A stretch of DNA of 64,000 bases from Acidipropionibacterium acidipropionici (GCF_001441165.1 NZ_CP013126.1:897551-961550), one strand, 5' to 3'. Shown: positions 18,598 through 28,030, counted from the stretch's first letter. The notes: generated from the sequence alone by a model not told the origin. Translations and numbers: made by a program.

Positions 18598-18674
18598 TGC
18601 GCATATTGCTAGCTGGAGGGCCGATGCCGACCCGCCTGGTGCGAGCTCAGGCCCTCCAGCTAGCAATATGCGCA
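18598..18674. terminator. Long bidirectional hairpin
   Basis: Perfect 25-bp arms at 18598-18622 and 18650-18674 (TGCGCATATTGCTAGCTGGA and on) are separated by a 27-base loop, between two convergent genes. Placement suits a shared terminator. The arms are far longer than a typical intrinsic terminator and the loop is large, so a mobile or repeat origin is also possible. Confidence 0.7.
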
Positions 18675-18693
18675 CCCGGTGAGGGTGCGCATC

Positions 18694-19911
18694 TCACTCA
18701 GAGGTCGGCCGAGCCACCAGGTAGTGGGCAGCATTGGCCAGTACGGCGCAGACCAGCATCACGACGGCCATCGTGAGGGCCGGGTTGGAGCCCAGACCGA
18801 CCAGCGGGGAGACGATCCCGGCGACCAGGAACTGCAGGGTTCCCATCATCGCCGAGCCGGCGCCGGCGGCATCGCGCACCTGGGCCGCCCCCAGAGCAGT
18901 CGCATTGCCCATCACCAGGCCCATTCCGAAGACGGTCACCGACAGCAGCGGCAGGGTGACCCACAGCCACGGGCCGAACAGGCCGTTGAGGACGAGCCCC
19001 GCCGATCCCACGAACCCGAGAGTCAGGCCGGTGCGCACGATCCCGCGCAGGCCGAAGTGCTTAATGAAGCGGGTGTTGAGGATAGACGCCAGGGTCACCA
19101 TCACGGCGTTGGCGGCGAAGGCCAGGGAGTACATCGTCGATCTCAGGCCGAGCTGGCGCTGAAGCACGAAGGGCGAGGCCGAGATGTAGGAGAACATCAC
19201 ACCGAACATCACGGCCATCGACAGGGCGTGGCCGACGAAGACCCGGCGCCGGCTGATCATCTCGATGCTGGGGAACAGACGCCGCAGCCCGCCGGGAGCG
19301 CGCCGTGCCGCAGGCAGGGACTCGGGGACCATGAAGACGGCCGCGGCCACCATCAGCAGGTTGAATCCCGCCAGGACGGCGAAAATGCCCCGCCAGCCGA
19401 TGGGTTCGGCTAGCAGACCGCCGAGGATCGGGGCCAGCACCGGGGCGAATCCCTGGATGGCCATCATCACCGAGAATCCGCGGGCCGCCGCCCGGCCATG
19501 GGCCAGGTCGGGGATGATCGCCCGCGACAATACTGATCCGGTGCCCCCGGCCGCACCCATGAGGAAACGCAGGCCGATGACCAGCCCGATGGAGTTCGCG
19601 AAGGCCGCGGCGGCCGAGGTGAGGAAGAACACCACCGAACCGCCGATGAGCAGGCGGCGTCGACCGTAGGAGTCCGACAGCGGCCCGATGAGCAGCTGAC
19701 CGACGGCCATGCCGATCATGAAGGCGCTCAGCGTGAACTGGGTCATCGACGAGGTGGTGCCCAGTTCCCCGGCCATCCTCACCAGGGTGGGCAGGTACAT
19801 GTCGGTGCCCAGTGGCCCGGCGGCCGAGAGCAGCGCCAGGGCCGCCAGCAGGGTGGTGCTGAGGGCCGGGGCACCGGCGGGCTGTTCCTGGGGCTGCTGG
19901 GGAGAAGTCAC
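18694..19911 (-). CDS. MFS drug exporter, Bcr/CflA type
   Basis: A 405-residue, 12-helix proton antiporter of the Bcr/CflA group. Diagnostic segments are AAGPLGTDMYLPTLVRMAGEL after helix 1, GPLSDSYGRRRLLIGGSV (motif A) and LRFLMGAAGGTGSVLSRAIIPDL. Start GTG 19911 lacks a strong ribosome site, so it could begin slightly downstream. Likely substrates are small drugs or metabolites, which cannot be specified. Two 65-bp dyad repeats lie upstream between it and the next minus-strand gene. Confidence 0.9.
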   Translation of the reverse strand: MTSPQQPQEQPAGAPALSTTLLAALALLSAAGPLGTDMYLPTLVRMAGELGTTSSMTQFTLSAFMIGMAVGQLLIGPLSDSYGRRRLLIGGSVVFFLTSAAAAFANSIGLVIGLRFLMGAAGGTGSVLSRAIIPDLAHGRAAARGFSVMMAIQGFAPVLAPILGGLLAEPIGWRGIFAVLAGFNLLMVAAAVFMVPESLPAARRAPGGLRRLFPSIEMISRRRVFVGHALSMAVMFGVMFSYISASPFVLQRQLGLRSTMYSLAFAANAVMVTLASILNTRFIKHFGLRGIVRTGLTLGFVGSAGLVLNGLFGPWLWVTLPLLSVTVFGMGLVMGNATALGAAQVRDAAGAGSAMMGTLQFLVAGIVSPLVGLGSNPALTMAVVMLVCAVLANAAHYLVARPTSE

Positions 19912-20014
19912 CGAAGGACTCTACCCGCGGTCCGCCGGGTCACCGCCCGATCTCTCGCTCGTCGAAATCGGGGCGCACGGCTCGGGCGGTGGGTTCCGGC
20001 CTCCCCCGGCCGAC

Positions 20015-20079
20015 GAGTTCTGCCACCACAGCCGCACCGGGTGGATTATCCCTGCCGTGCCGGTCTCAGGGCAGAACTC
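20015..20079. repeat. 65-bp dyad element, copy 2
   Basis: Same ends (GAGTTCTGCC and GGCAGAACTC) and same centre (GGGTGGATTATCC) as the copy at 1182. Pairing between the outer arms and the centre is partial. It is paired with copy 3, which starts 91 bases later. Confidence 0.88.
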
Positions 20080-20105
20080 ATTCGAGGGTCCGGTCCGGCT
20101 GAGAC

Positions 20106-20170
20106 GAGTTCTGCCACATCCCGGACGCGACGTGGATTATCCACCCGGGGGCCGGAATATGGCAGGACTC
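20106..20170. repeat. 65-bp dyad element, copy 3
   Basis: Begins GAGTTCTGCCACAT and ends GGCAGGACTC, with the centre CGTGGATTATCCACCCG. It is separated from copy 2 by 26 bases. It ends 13 bases before the reductase stop codon. Confidence 0.88.
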
Positions 20171-20182
20171 AATCCCACGGAC

Positions 20183-20755
20183 TCACTTCACAATGGCGAA
20201 GCCACCGGTCCAGGGGATCTTGCCACCGACAGCGAGGCCGAGCTGGAGTGCGCCGACCGCCTCGAGCTGGCGGGCCTGGGACAGGTCTCCGGCGTCCACG
20301 TAGCCCAGGCCGCCTCCGGTCACCAGGGCTCCGAGCTGCTCCTTGGCGTCGGCGTCGTCACCGGCCACCAGAACGGTGGTGGTGTCCTCGCCCACCCGGC
20401 CGGTGGCCAGGGTGGCGGCGAAGTTCGTGTTGAAGGCCTTGATCACCTTCGAGTTCGGCAGCTTGGGGGCCAGCTCGGCGGCGGCCGAGGAGTCGGCCGC
20501 GGGCAGCAGCTTGAAGGTGGTGAAGTCCAGCGGGTTGGTGATGTCGACGACGACCTTTCCGGCGAGCTGGTCGGAGTACTTCGCAACGATGTCGTCGAAG
20601 GCCGTGTAGGGGACGGCCAGGACGACGACCTCTCCCTCGATGGTCGCACCGGCGTCCCCGCTGGTGATGTGGGAGACCTGCGCGCCGCCGGCGCTCAGGA
20701 CCCCGTCGATCGCCTTGCCCATGTTGCCCGCACCGAAGATGGTGACCTTTGCCAT
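20183..20755 (-). CDS. F420/NADP-type oxidoreductase (NADP_Rossmann, PF03807-like)
   Basis: A 190-residue enzyme of the NADPH-dependent F420 reductase / NADP oxidoreductase group. The N-terminal dinucleotide fold reads KVTIFGAGNMGKAIDGVLSAGG, followed by EVVVLAVPYTAFDDIV and the family segment VVVDITNPLDF. The C-terminal part contains KAFNTNFAATLATG and GGLGYVDAGDLSQARQLEAVGALQL. The start is ATG 20755 behind GGAAGGAAG; the frame extends 18 codons further without support. The physiological hydride partner is unknown, since no F420 genes are visible here. Confidence 0.82.
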   Translation of the reverse strand: MAKVTIFGAGNMGKAIDGVLSAGGAQVSHITSGDAGATIEGEVVVLAVPYTAFDDIVAKYSDQLAGKVVVDITNPLDFTTFKLLPAADSSAAAELAPKLPNSKVIKAFNTNFAATLATGRVGEDTTTVLVAGDDADAKEQLGALVTGGGLGYVDAGDLSQARQLEAVGALQLGLAVGGKIPWTGGFAIVK

Positions 20756-21107
20756 GATGCTTCTTCCTTCCAGAGCTCTGCCCCGACGACTGGAATGGTG
20801 ATACGTCAACTATCGCCTACTGTAACCGGCGTGGGGCTCGTAACATTCCCGAACTGCGAATCTCGATGAGGCCGGTCCGGCCATCGCCGTCGCCGGCCGG
20901 CCCGTTCCGCATCCGCCGGTTCAGGTTCCCGTGCTTGTGGGGGGGGCACTTACAGAGCCGGAAGACCGAGCTTGTAACCTCTGACGCGCAACCGCAGCCA
21001 CACCATGGTCGCGATCTCCTGTCCGCTCCATGGACTGCTGCGTTCCGGCTCAGGACACAGGAGCCACCACCGGCGCCTGTGTCACCCGCGAACTGTGGAG
21101 GACATGT
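20756..21107. other. Divergent intergenic gap
   Basis: About 350 bases between the reductase and the penicillin-binding protein. I see an eight-G run near 20940 and ordinary unstructured sequence, with no convincing promoter, repeat or gene. Confidence 0.5.
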
Positions 21108-23426
21108 ATGGCGGATCCCAGACGCGATGGCGGCGAGTCCCGACCCGCACGCCATTCCGCCGACACCGGATCACGCCCGACACGCAACGCACGCGGCTCC
21201 CGTCCCAGGCACCGGAAGAGGGGCTCGCGGGTGGGCCGGTTCTTCAAGAACCTGGCATTCACCACCCTGGTGCTGGTCCTGGTGCTGGCGATCGCCGCCG
21301 GTGTGGGCGCGATCGTCTTCTACAACCGGACGAATCTGCCCGATCCGAACAAGGACTTCCAGACCAACACCTCCTTCATCTACTTCAACGACTCCAAGAC
21401 GAAGCTGGGTTCCCTGTCGGTGCAGAACCGCCAGACCATCGGCTACGAGCAGATGCCGAAGTCCATCAAGGAGGCCGCCATCTCGGCGGAGAACCGCACC
21501 TTCTGGTCGGATCAGGGCATCTCCATCGGCGGCATCGTGCGCGCCGCGTGGACCATCGCCCGCGGCGGTGAGATGCAGGGCGGATCCACCATCACCCAGC
21601 AGTACATCAAGATCCTGTACCTCTCCCAGGACCGCACCATGCAGCGCAAGCTCAAAGAACTCGTGCTCGCGGTGAAGATGGGCAAGCAGGTGCCCAAGGA
21701 GGACATCCTCGCCGGCTACCTCAACACGATCTACTTCGGACGGGGCGCCTACGGCATCCAGGCCGCCGCGAAGTCCTACTTCAACGTCGACGCCTCCAAG
21801 CTCACCGTTCCGCAGTCGGCGGTGCTGGCGTCCATCCTCAACAATCCGACGCTGTTCGACCCCTCGGGCGGCGCCAAGGCCCGCGAGCGGCTGCTCAACC
21901 GCTACCGCTACGTCCTCGACGGCATGCTCGAGGCCGGAAACATCACCCAGGCCGAGCACGACGAGTACTCCCGGAAGCTGCCCGCCTTCCCCGAGGTGCC
22001 GATCAACAACCGGTGGGGCGGGACGAACGGCTATCTGCTCAAGATGGTGCAGAACGAGCTGCTCGACGACGGCTTCACCGACTCCCAGATCAACGGCGGC
22101 GGGCTCAAGGTGACCACCACCTTCGACCCGGCGGCGCAGAAGGCGGCGGTGGCCACCGGTCAGAAGTACAAGAAGCTGGCCGGCTCCAATGCCGGCAAGA
22201 ACGGCGCCAAGAACCTGCACCCGGCGATCGCCTCGGTGAAGGTGGGCACCGGAGAGGTACTGGCCCTCTACGGTGGCGACGACTACATCACCTCGACCCG
22301 CAGCTGGGCCCTGCAGGCCCGCCCGGCGGCGTCGACCTTCAAGACTTATGCGGTGATCGCCGGGATGCGCAACGGCTTCAGCCTGAAGTCCAAGCTCAAC
22401 GGCGACACCTTCACCCCCCAGGGCGACTCGGTGCCGATCCGCAACGAGTTCAGCGAGCAGTACGGCGACGTCACCCTGCAGAAGGCCACCGAGGACTCCA
22501 TCAACACGGCCTTCGTCGACATGATGACCCAGATCGACAACGGCCCCCAGGCGATGCTCAAGGCCGCCAACGACGCCGGCGTCCCCAAGGGATCCGGCTG
22601 GGATCTCAACAACCGGATGCCGCTGGGCGTGGCGGAGGTCAGCCCGCTGGACCAAGCGACCGGCTACGCGACGATCGCCAATGAGGGGAAGTACGTCCCG
22701 AGCCACGTGGTGGCCAAGGTCACCGACTCCAGCGGCAAGACCCTCTACACCGCCAAGACCACCGGCAAGCAGACGATCCAGAAGGACATCGCCCACGACA
22801 CCACCTACGCCCTGGAGAACGTGGTGAACGAGGGCACCGGCTCGGCCGTCTCCAACCTGGGCTACCCGGTCGCCGGCAAGACCGGTACCAACGGCGTCAA
22901 GGACGACATCACCTCGGCCTGGTTCGTGGCCTACACCCGCCAGATCTCCACAGCGGTGATGTATGTGGCCGGCGACGGCGGCAACGAGGACCTCGACCCC
23001 TACGCCGCCGAGGGCGACTCGACCTTCTTCGGCGGCACCTATCCGGCCCGCACCTGGGCCTCCTACATGAAGGTGGCGATGAAGGGACTGCCCTCCCAGG
23101 ACTTCCCGAAGCCCGACAAGGTGAATCTGTCGGGGAAGCATTACGGCAACACCCAGCGGGAGACATTGAGGACGCCTACCCCCACCCCGACGCCGACGCC
23201 GAGCGAGACCCGGACACCGACACCAGAACCCACCCAGTCCTCGACCCCGAGCCGGCCCGAGCCCACCCAGACCTCCAGCGAGCCCGAACCGACGGACACC
23301 CCGAGCCAACCTGAACCGACGGACACCCCCAGTCGACCGCTCCCGTCCCTGCCGAAGCCGACTCTGCCGGGAATCCCCGGACCCAGCGACGGGGACGACG
23401 GGGACAACGGAGCGACCGGGCGGTAG
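21108..23426 (+). CDS. Class A penicillin-binding protein (transglycosylase/transpeptidase)
   Basis: A bifunctional peptidoglycan polymerase of 772 residues. A basic cytoplasmic N-terminus precedes one membrane anchor (LAFTTLVLVLVLAIAAGVGAIV, about 50-72). The GT51 domain has AAISAENRTFW with the catalytic Glu and EMQGGSTITQQYIK. The transpeptidase domain has the SxxK motif ASTFK, the SxN motif SIN in TEDSINTAF, and KTGTNG. The tail (about 690-772) is Thr/Pro/Ser/Glu-rich and of low complexity. ATG 21108 is chosen because GGAGG lies six bases upstream. GT51 proteins usually have EDRxFxxHxG; here the sequence is ENRTFWSDQG, so the motif is degenerate after the Glu. Confidence 0.94.
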   Translation: MADPRRDGGESRPARHSADTGSRPTRNARGSRPRHRKRGSRVGRFFKNLAFTTLVLVLVLAIAAGVGAIVFYNRTNLPDPNKDFQTNTSFIYFNDSKTKLGSLSVQNRQTIGYEQMPKSIKEAAISAENRTFWSDQGISIGGIVRAAWTIARGGEMQGGSTITQQYIKILYLSQDRTMQRKLKELVLAVKMGKQVPKEDILAGYLNTIYFGRGAYGIQAAAKSYFNVDASKLTVPQSAVLASILNNPTLFDPSGGAKARERLLNRYRYVLDGMLEAGNITQAEHDEYSRKLPAFPEVPINNRWGGTNGYLLKMVQNELLDDGFTDSQINGGGLKVTTTFDPAAQKAAVATGQKYKKLAGSNAGKNGAKNLHPAIASVKVGTGEVLALYGGDDYITSTRSWALQARPAASTFKTYAVIAGMRNGFSLKSKLNGDTFTPQGDSVPIRNEFSEQYGDVTLQKATEDSINTAFVDMMTQIDNGPQAMLKAANDAGVPKGSGWDLNNRMPLGVAEVSPLDQATGYATIANEGKYVPSHVVAKVTDSSGKTLYTAKTTGKQTIQKDIAHDTTYALENVVNEGTGSAVSNLGYPVAGKTGTNGVKDDITSAWFVAYTRQISTAVMYVAGDGGNEDLDPYAAEGDSTFFGGTYPARTWASYMKVAMKGLPSQDFPKPDKVNLSGKHYGNTQRETLRTPTPTPTPTPSETRTPTPEPTQSSTPSRPEPTQTSSEPEPTDTPSQPEPTDTPSRPLPSLPKPTLPGIPGPSDGDDGDNGATGR

Positions 23427-23436
23427 ACGGCGCCGC

Positions 23437-24393
23437 TCAGGCGCCGACGGCGTCCACGATCGCCCTGGCGACGGTGTCGAAGCCGCGATTGCGGGAGCCC
23501 TCTGACAGCCACGCCATGTGCGGGGTGAGCTCGATGGCGTCGACGCCGACCGCCGGCTCGGTCTGCCAGTCGGGCGGCTCATCGGCCAGGACGTCGAGGA
23601 CGGCCCCGCGAAGATGCCCGGACTCCACCGCGTCGCGCAGGGCGGCGGTGTCGACCAGCCCTCCCCTGCCGGTGTTGACGATCGCAGAGTCGGGCTTCAT
23701 CAGTGCCAGCAGGTCGGCATCCACGAGGTGGCGGGTCTGGTCGGTGAGGGCCACATGCAGTGACAGGACGTCGGCCTGCCTGACCACCTCCGCGGTCGTG
23801 GGAAGACTGCTGACGTCGGCGGCCTCGGGATAGAGGGAGATGTCGGAGCGGTTCCACACCACGACGCGCATACCCAGCCCGACAAGCATCGGAACCATCC
23901 GGCGGGCGACCTCTCCGAAGCCGACCAGACCGACGGTGGTCTCGGAGAGCATCCGCATATGGGTGCGCCCGACATCCCAGACGTGGGCCCGGGTGCCGGC
24001 GGTGGCCCGTGGCAGATCCTTGACCAGGGTGAGAATCGCGGTCAGCGCATACTCGGCCACCTCGTCGGCGTTGTAGCCCTTGGCATTGCCCACAGCGATG
24101 CCGCGTTCCCGGGCGGCGGCGACGTCGATGTGGTCCTGGCCCACCGAAGGTGTGGAGATGACGCGCAGGTTCGGATAGCGGTCCATGGTGGCGGCGTCGA
24201 TGGCGGAGGCGGGCGGCGCCATGATGCCGACGACCTCCCCTGCCTCGACCTGGCCACCGTCGTCGACAGGATCACCGCCATGATCGACGAGGCGCAGGTC
24301 CAGGCCCTCGTCGGCGAACACCGGAGCGAGCCGGGGGAACTGCTCGACGGACATCGGGTTGGGGAACAGGAGGACTACATGGCGGGTCGGCAC
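23437..24393 (-). CDS. D-isomer-specific 2-hydroxyacid dehydrogenase
   Basis: A 318-residue NAD(P)-dependent oxidoreductase of the D-2-hydroxyacid family. The nucleotide fold is TVGLVGFGEVARRMVPMLVGLGMRVVVWN (about 140-170), where the usual GxGxxG reads GFGEVA. The catalytic Arg is in NTGRGGLVD, the Glu in DVLADEPPD, and the His in ELTPHMAWLSEGSR. Substrate (phosphoglycerate, lactate, glyoxylate or hydroxypyruvate) cannot be decided. The start is GTG 24393 with no clear ribosome site. It converges on the penicillin-binding protein gene with only 10 bases between the stops. Confidence 0.88.
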   Translation of the reverse strand: MPTRHVVLLFPNPMSVEQFPRLAPVFADEGLDLRLVDHGGDPVDDGGQVEAGEVVGIMAPPASAIDAATMDRYPNLRVISTPSVGQDHIDVAAARERGIAVGNAKGYNADEVAEYALTAILTLVKDLPRATAGTRAHVWDVGRTHMRMLSETTVGLVGFGEVARRMVPMLVGLGMRVVVWNRSDISLYPEAADVSSLPTTAEVVRQADVLSLHVALTDQTRHLVDADLLALMKPDSAIVNTGRGGLVDTAALRDAVESGHLRGAVLDVLADEPPDWQTEPAVGVDAIELTPHMAWLSEGSRNRGFDTVARAIVDAVGA

Positions 24394-24591
24394 CGGATCA
24401 TCGTAAGTGCCGTCACCCGTTGTCCCCGGCAGTAGTTCTCATGCCGGGCAGGCGCCGACAGGCCCGGTTCTCGGGCCCCCTGCGTGAATCTGGAGTCGGG
24501 AGTCCCCGACGGTCGACTGTCGGGCTGGCCCCACCCCGCCTCGCCTGACAGCCGCAATGGCAGGACGCCGCCGGGACGGTTGGCTTCAGGT

Positions 24592-26814
24592 ATGAGCCCG
24601 ATCATCCCTCAGATCACCGTCGCCCTGGCCGTCCTGATGGCCGCGCTGGGCTCCTTCGGTCTGGCCGCGGGATCGGTCGTTCAGCATGCGTCTGTGGGAC
24701 AGCGCAGTTCGGTCACCGCCGGTCAGCCCGACGGGGGCTCGATGTCCCTGCGTCAGATCGCCGCACTGCTGACCGACCGACGCTGGCTGGCGGGAATGGC
24801 GGTCATCATCGCCGGAACCCTGCTCAACATCGCGGCGATCTTCCTGGCCCCGGTCTCGGTGGTCCAGCCGGTCGGGGTGCTGGCGGTCGTGTGGTCGGCT
24901 CTGCTGGCCGGCCGGATCGACGGAGTCCGTCCGCGGCCGGCCATCTGGGTCGCGATCATGGTGACGATCACCGGCCTGGCAGGATTCACGGCCCTGGCGG
25001 CGAGCCATGCCGGCGCACCGCGGGCTCCGGACCTTGGTCATGCCGGCGTCATCGCCGCGGTCGCCGCCGTCGTCGGGCTGGCACTGGCGGCGTCGCACCG
25101 GCTGGCCCGCCCCCGCGACCGGGCCCTGGTACTGGCCACGGCCGGGGCAGTCTTCTACGGCCTCACCGCCGCCCTGGTGAAGCTCGCCTCCACCCTGCTG
25201 GCCACCGGGCAGGCGCTCATCTCGGCCCCGATGCTGCTCACCGCGGCGGGTATCGCCACGGCAGCGCTGATCGGCGGGGCGATCGTCCAGCAGGCCTACG
25301 CGGCCGGTCGGGCGGAGGTGACCGTAGGAGCCCTGACCACCATCGATCCGATCGTGGCGGTCGTCTTCGGGATGGTCGCCCTCTGGGAGGGCGCCGGTGC
25401 CGGGGCCCCGGCCATCGCCGGCATGGCCGTCTGCGGCGCGGTGGCGGCCCTCGGCGTCGCCGCTCTCTCACGATTTCAGACCGATAACACCGCCAGGACT
25501 CCTCCGGAGGAAGCCATGACACACCATCCTCAGCATCACGACCTGAGTGTCGCCGTCGTCTCGGACTACTCACTGGCCCACCTCGGGGGTGCCGAGAACG
25601 CCTACGCCGACCAGGTGCGGGCGCTGGCCGGAGTGGCCGACGTCCTGGCAGTCAACCCTCCCAGCCGGCGCCTCAAGCTCCTCGGTGAGGGCGACGGCGT
25701 CACCACGATGCCGATCCGGGCCGCGGTCACCCTTCCCGGGCTGGGGCTGCCGGTGGTCCGCAACACCGCGGCTCTGCGGGCCCGGTTGCGGGAGGCCTTC
25801 GTCTCCCACCGCATCGACGTCGTCCACGTGCATTCCGAGTTCGGGCTGGTCGCGGCAGCCGTCCAGGCAGCGCAGGAGCTGGGCATCCCCACCGTCGAGA
25901 CCGTCCACACCTTCTTCTGGCAGACGCAGGCCCCGGTACAGGGGCTCCTGGCACGCCTCGGGCCTCGCTTCCACCGCGCCGTCACCGGCCTTGAACCGAC
26001 CACAGACATCCTCGCGGAACGCCCGGGCGACTCGGCCCTGCGCAATATGACCCTGACTCTGGCCCGCCGGGTGGACCGTGTGGTCTCCCCGTCGGCCCAT
26101 CAGGCCGTCAGGCTGCGACAGGCCGGCCTTCCGAGGGTCGACGTCGTGCCCAACTCGGCACCGCCGAACCCATCTGCCGAGCTCCTGACAAGGATCGACG
26201 GGCCGTTGCGGTTGCTGTGGATCGGGCGCTTCGCCCCCGAGAAGCGCGTCGTGCCGTTCGTCGAGGCCGCGCTGAATGCTCTGGACGCCGTCGGCCCCGA
26301 CAACCTCCGGATCGACATGGTGGGCACCGGCCCGCAGTTCTGCCAGGTGGCGCGGATGGTCGACGCCAGGCCCGGGATCCAGCTGGCGGGGGCCCTTCCG
26401 AATCACCTGATCCCGGCCCGTCTGAGGCGCAGCGACGTCAGCGTGCTGAGTTCCATCGGCTGGGACAACCAGCCCATGACGATCGCCGAGTCCGTGACCG
26501 CGCTACGCGGGGTCATCTGGTGCGATCCGGCCCTGACCGAGGGTCTGGTCGCCACCGACGGGCTACCCGGGGCAGGGATCCCGGCCTTCGGGGAACACAG
26601 TCCTGGGGAATCGGGCAGCGATCTGGCAAGCACCCTGATGCACCTGGCGCTGTCCCCCGGGCCCGCCATCGAGGTCTCCCGCCGCGCCCTGGCCGCCCGC
26701 GAACTCTTCACCGCCGATCACTTCACCGCATCCGTGCGCGACGTCTACCGCCGGGCCGGCGTCCGCAATGGCGCACCTGTCACGAGCCCGGCAGAAATGG
26801 AGAACGCATCATGA
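24592..26814 (+). CDS. DMT-like membrane domain fused to a GT4 glycosyltransferase
   Basis: One open frame of about 740 codons. Residues 1-300 contain about nine hydrophobic helices resembling DMT/EamA or DUF-type small-molecule transporters (FLAPVSVVQPVGVLAVVWSALL, AVFYGLTAALVKLASTL). Residues 309-740 form a GT-B glycosyltransferase (YSLAHLGGAENAYADQVRALA, then LRLLWIGRFAPEKRVVPFVEA). The junction codes for FQTDNTARTPPEEA, then an in-frame ATG at 25516 with GGAGGAAG five bases ahead. Two readings are possible: a genuine fusion, or two genes whose separating stop was lost while the second retained its own initiation site. The stop overlaps the next glycosyltransferase as ATGA. Confidence 0.8.
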   Translation: MSPIIPQITVALAVLMAALGSFGLAAGSVVQHASVGQRSSVTAGQPDGGSMSLRQIAALLTDRRWLAGMAVIIAGTLLNIAAIFLAPVSVVQPVGVLAVVWSALLAGRIDGVRPRPAIWVAIMVTITGLAGFTALAASHAGAPRAPDLGHAGVIAAVAAVVGLALAASHRLARPRDRALVLATAGAVFYGLTAALVKLASTLLATGQALISAPMLLTAAGIATAALIGGAIVQQAYAAGRAEVTVGALTTIDPIVAVVFGMVALWEGAGAGAPAIAGMAVCGAVAALGVAALSRFQTDNTARTPPEEAMTHHPQHHDLSVAVVSDYSLAHLGGAENAYADQVRALAGVADVLAVNPPSRRLKLLGEGDGVTTMPIRAAVTLPGLGLPVVRNTAALRARLREAFVSHRIDVVHVHSEFGLVAAAVQAAQELGIPTVETVHTFFWQTQAPVQGLLARLGPRFHRAVTGLEPTTDILAERPGDSALRNMTLTLARRVDRVVSPSAHQAVRLRQAGLPRVDVVPNSAPPNPSAELLTRIDGPLRLLWIGRFAPEKRVVPFVEAALNALDAVGPDNLRIDMVGTGPQFCQVARMVDARPGIQLAGALPNHLIPARLRRSDVSVLSSIGWDNQPMTIAESVTALRGVIWCDPALTEGLVATDGLPGAGIPAFGEHSPGESGSDLASTLMHLALSPGPAIEVSRRALAARELFTADHFTASVRDVYRRAGVRNGAPVTSPAEMENAS
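25506..25518 (+). promoter_or_regulatory. Internal ribosome-binding site and start of the GT4 domain
   Basis: GGAGGAAGCCATG within the fused gene. The spacing is ideal for initiation at 25516, in frame with the upstream membrane domain. It would yield a free 432-residue glycosyltransferase in addition to any fusion protein. Confidence 0.6.
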
Positions 26815-28004
26815 GGATCCTCATCGGAACCGACACCTACCCGCCCACCGTCAACGGCGCCGCCCAGTTCACCCGGCGGCTGGCCCAGGGGCTGGCCGGC
26901 CGAGGGCATGAGGTCCAGCTGGCCTGCCCCTCGCCCGTCGGCACCCCTGGCCGGATGATCGGCGAGGCCGGAGTGGTCGTCCACCGCTTCCACGCCTTCC
27001 GCTACGCCGGATACCAGGACTTCCCGGTGGCTGTGCCGGCAGGTCTGCGCGCCGAGGCGGGCAGGCTTCTGGACGAGACCCGGCCTGACGCCGTCCATGT
27101 GCAGAGCGGCTTCTTCCTGGGCCGGGCGCTGGTTCTGGAGGCCAGGCGTCGCGGTATCGGGATCGTGGCCACCAATCACCTCATGCCCGCCAATGTGCTC
27201 GACCACCTCCCCTGCCCGCCGGCCCTGCGCCCGGCGGCCGCCGCCGCGCTGTGGCGCGGGGTGAGGCAGGTGTACCTCCAGGCCGACGCGGTCACCTCGC
27301 CCACGCAGAAGGCGGTCGACCTCATGTACGCCCACACCGGCATCGAGGGTCTGGCGGTCTCGAACGGGGTCGACCTGGAGAGCTACCGGCGGATCCCGCG
27401 GGTGACCGCCGGAGGTCCGGTGGTGCTCTTCGTCGGGCGGTTGGATCCGGAGAAGCATCTGGAGGACGCCATCACCGCGATGGCCCTGCTGCCCGACGAT
27501 CTGCCGGGGCGCCTGGACATCGTCGGCTCCGGATCGGCGCGCACCGAGTGGGAGCGGCTGGCAAGCAACCTGGATCTGGGCCCCGACCGGGTGCGCTTCC
27601 TGGGCAAGGTGCCGGACGCCGAGCTGCTGCAGGCATACGGCCGGGCGGCTGTGTTCGCCATGCCGGGCACCGCCGAACTGCAGTCCCTGGTGACCCTGGA
27701 GGCGATGGCCACCGGGATGCCGGTGGTGGCCGCAGACGCCATGGCGCTGCCCCACCTGGTGCACCACGGCGAGAACGGGTTCCTCTACGAGCCGGGCGAC
27801 GCCATCGCCCTGGCCGGGCATCTCACCACCCTGCTGGGCGATCCCGGTCTGCGCCGACAGATGGCCCGGGCGGGGCACCGGATCGTGGAACCCCACGGCT
27901 TCGCCCGCACCCTCGACACCTTCGAGGGGCTCTACCAGCAGGTGCGACGCCTCACCCTGCTGCCCTCCCGGACGCCCCGCCGGATCCCGGCCCTCACCGC
28001 CTGA
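26811..28004 (+). CDS. GT4-family glycosyltransferase
   Basis: A 397-residue retaining glycosyltransferase with a GT-B fold. The N-terminal domain begins ILIGTDTYPPTVNGAAQFTRRLAQGLAGRGHEV, the acceptor-side signature of the PimB/MgtA/SQD2 type. The C-terminal nucleotide-sugar domain has VVLFVGRLDPEKHLEDAI and the EX7E-like segment AELQSLVTLEAMATGMPVVAADAMALPHLV. It overlaps the preceding GT4 frame by four bases (ATGA, with GGAG upstream), so the two are translated together and probably act in sequence on one glycolipid or polysaccharide. The donor and acceptor are not readable. Confidence 0.9.
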   Translation: MRILIGTDTYPPTVNGAAQFTRRLAQGLAGRGHEVQLACPSPVGTPGRMIGEAGVVVHRFHAFRYAGYQDFPVAVPAGLRAEAGRLLDETRPDAVHVQSGFFLGRALVLEARRRGIGIVATNHLMPANVLDHLPCPPALRPAAAAALWRGVRQVYLQADAVTSPTQKAVDLMYAHTGIEGLAVSNGVDLESYRRIPRVTAGGPVVLFVGRLDPEKHLEDAITAMALLPDDLPGRLDIVGSGSARTEWERLASNLDLGPDRVRFLGKVPDAELLQAYGRAAVFAMPGTAELQSLVTLEAMATGMPVVAADAMALPHLVHHGENGFLYEPGDAIALAGHLTTLLGDPGLRRQMARAGHRIVEPHGFARTLDTFEGLYQQVRRLTLLPSRTPRRIPALTA

Positions 28005-28030
28005 GGGGTGTCGGGCCCGGGATCCGGGAT

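Noticed and set aside
20866-21675. Plus-strand open frame overlapping the start of the penicillin-binding protein
   Set aside because: Arg/Pro/Ser-rich shadow frame without a ribosome site; overlaps a certain gene.
21171-23582. 800-codon open frame antisense to the penicillin-binding protein
   Set aside because: Repetitive Gly/Val/Leu/Arg composition, no domain; shadow of codon bias.
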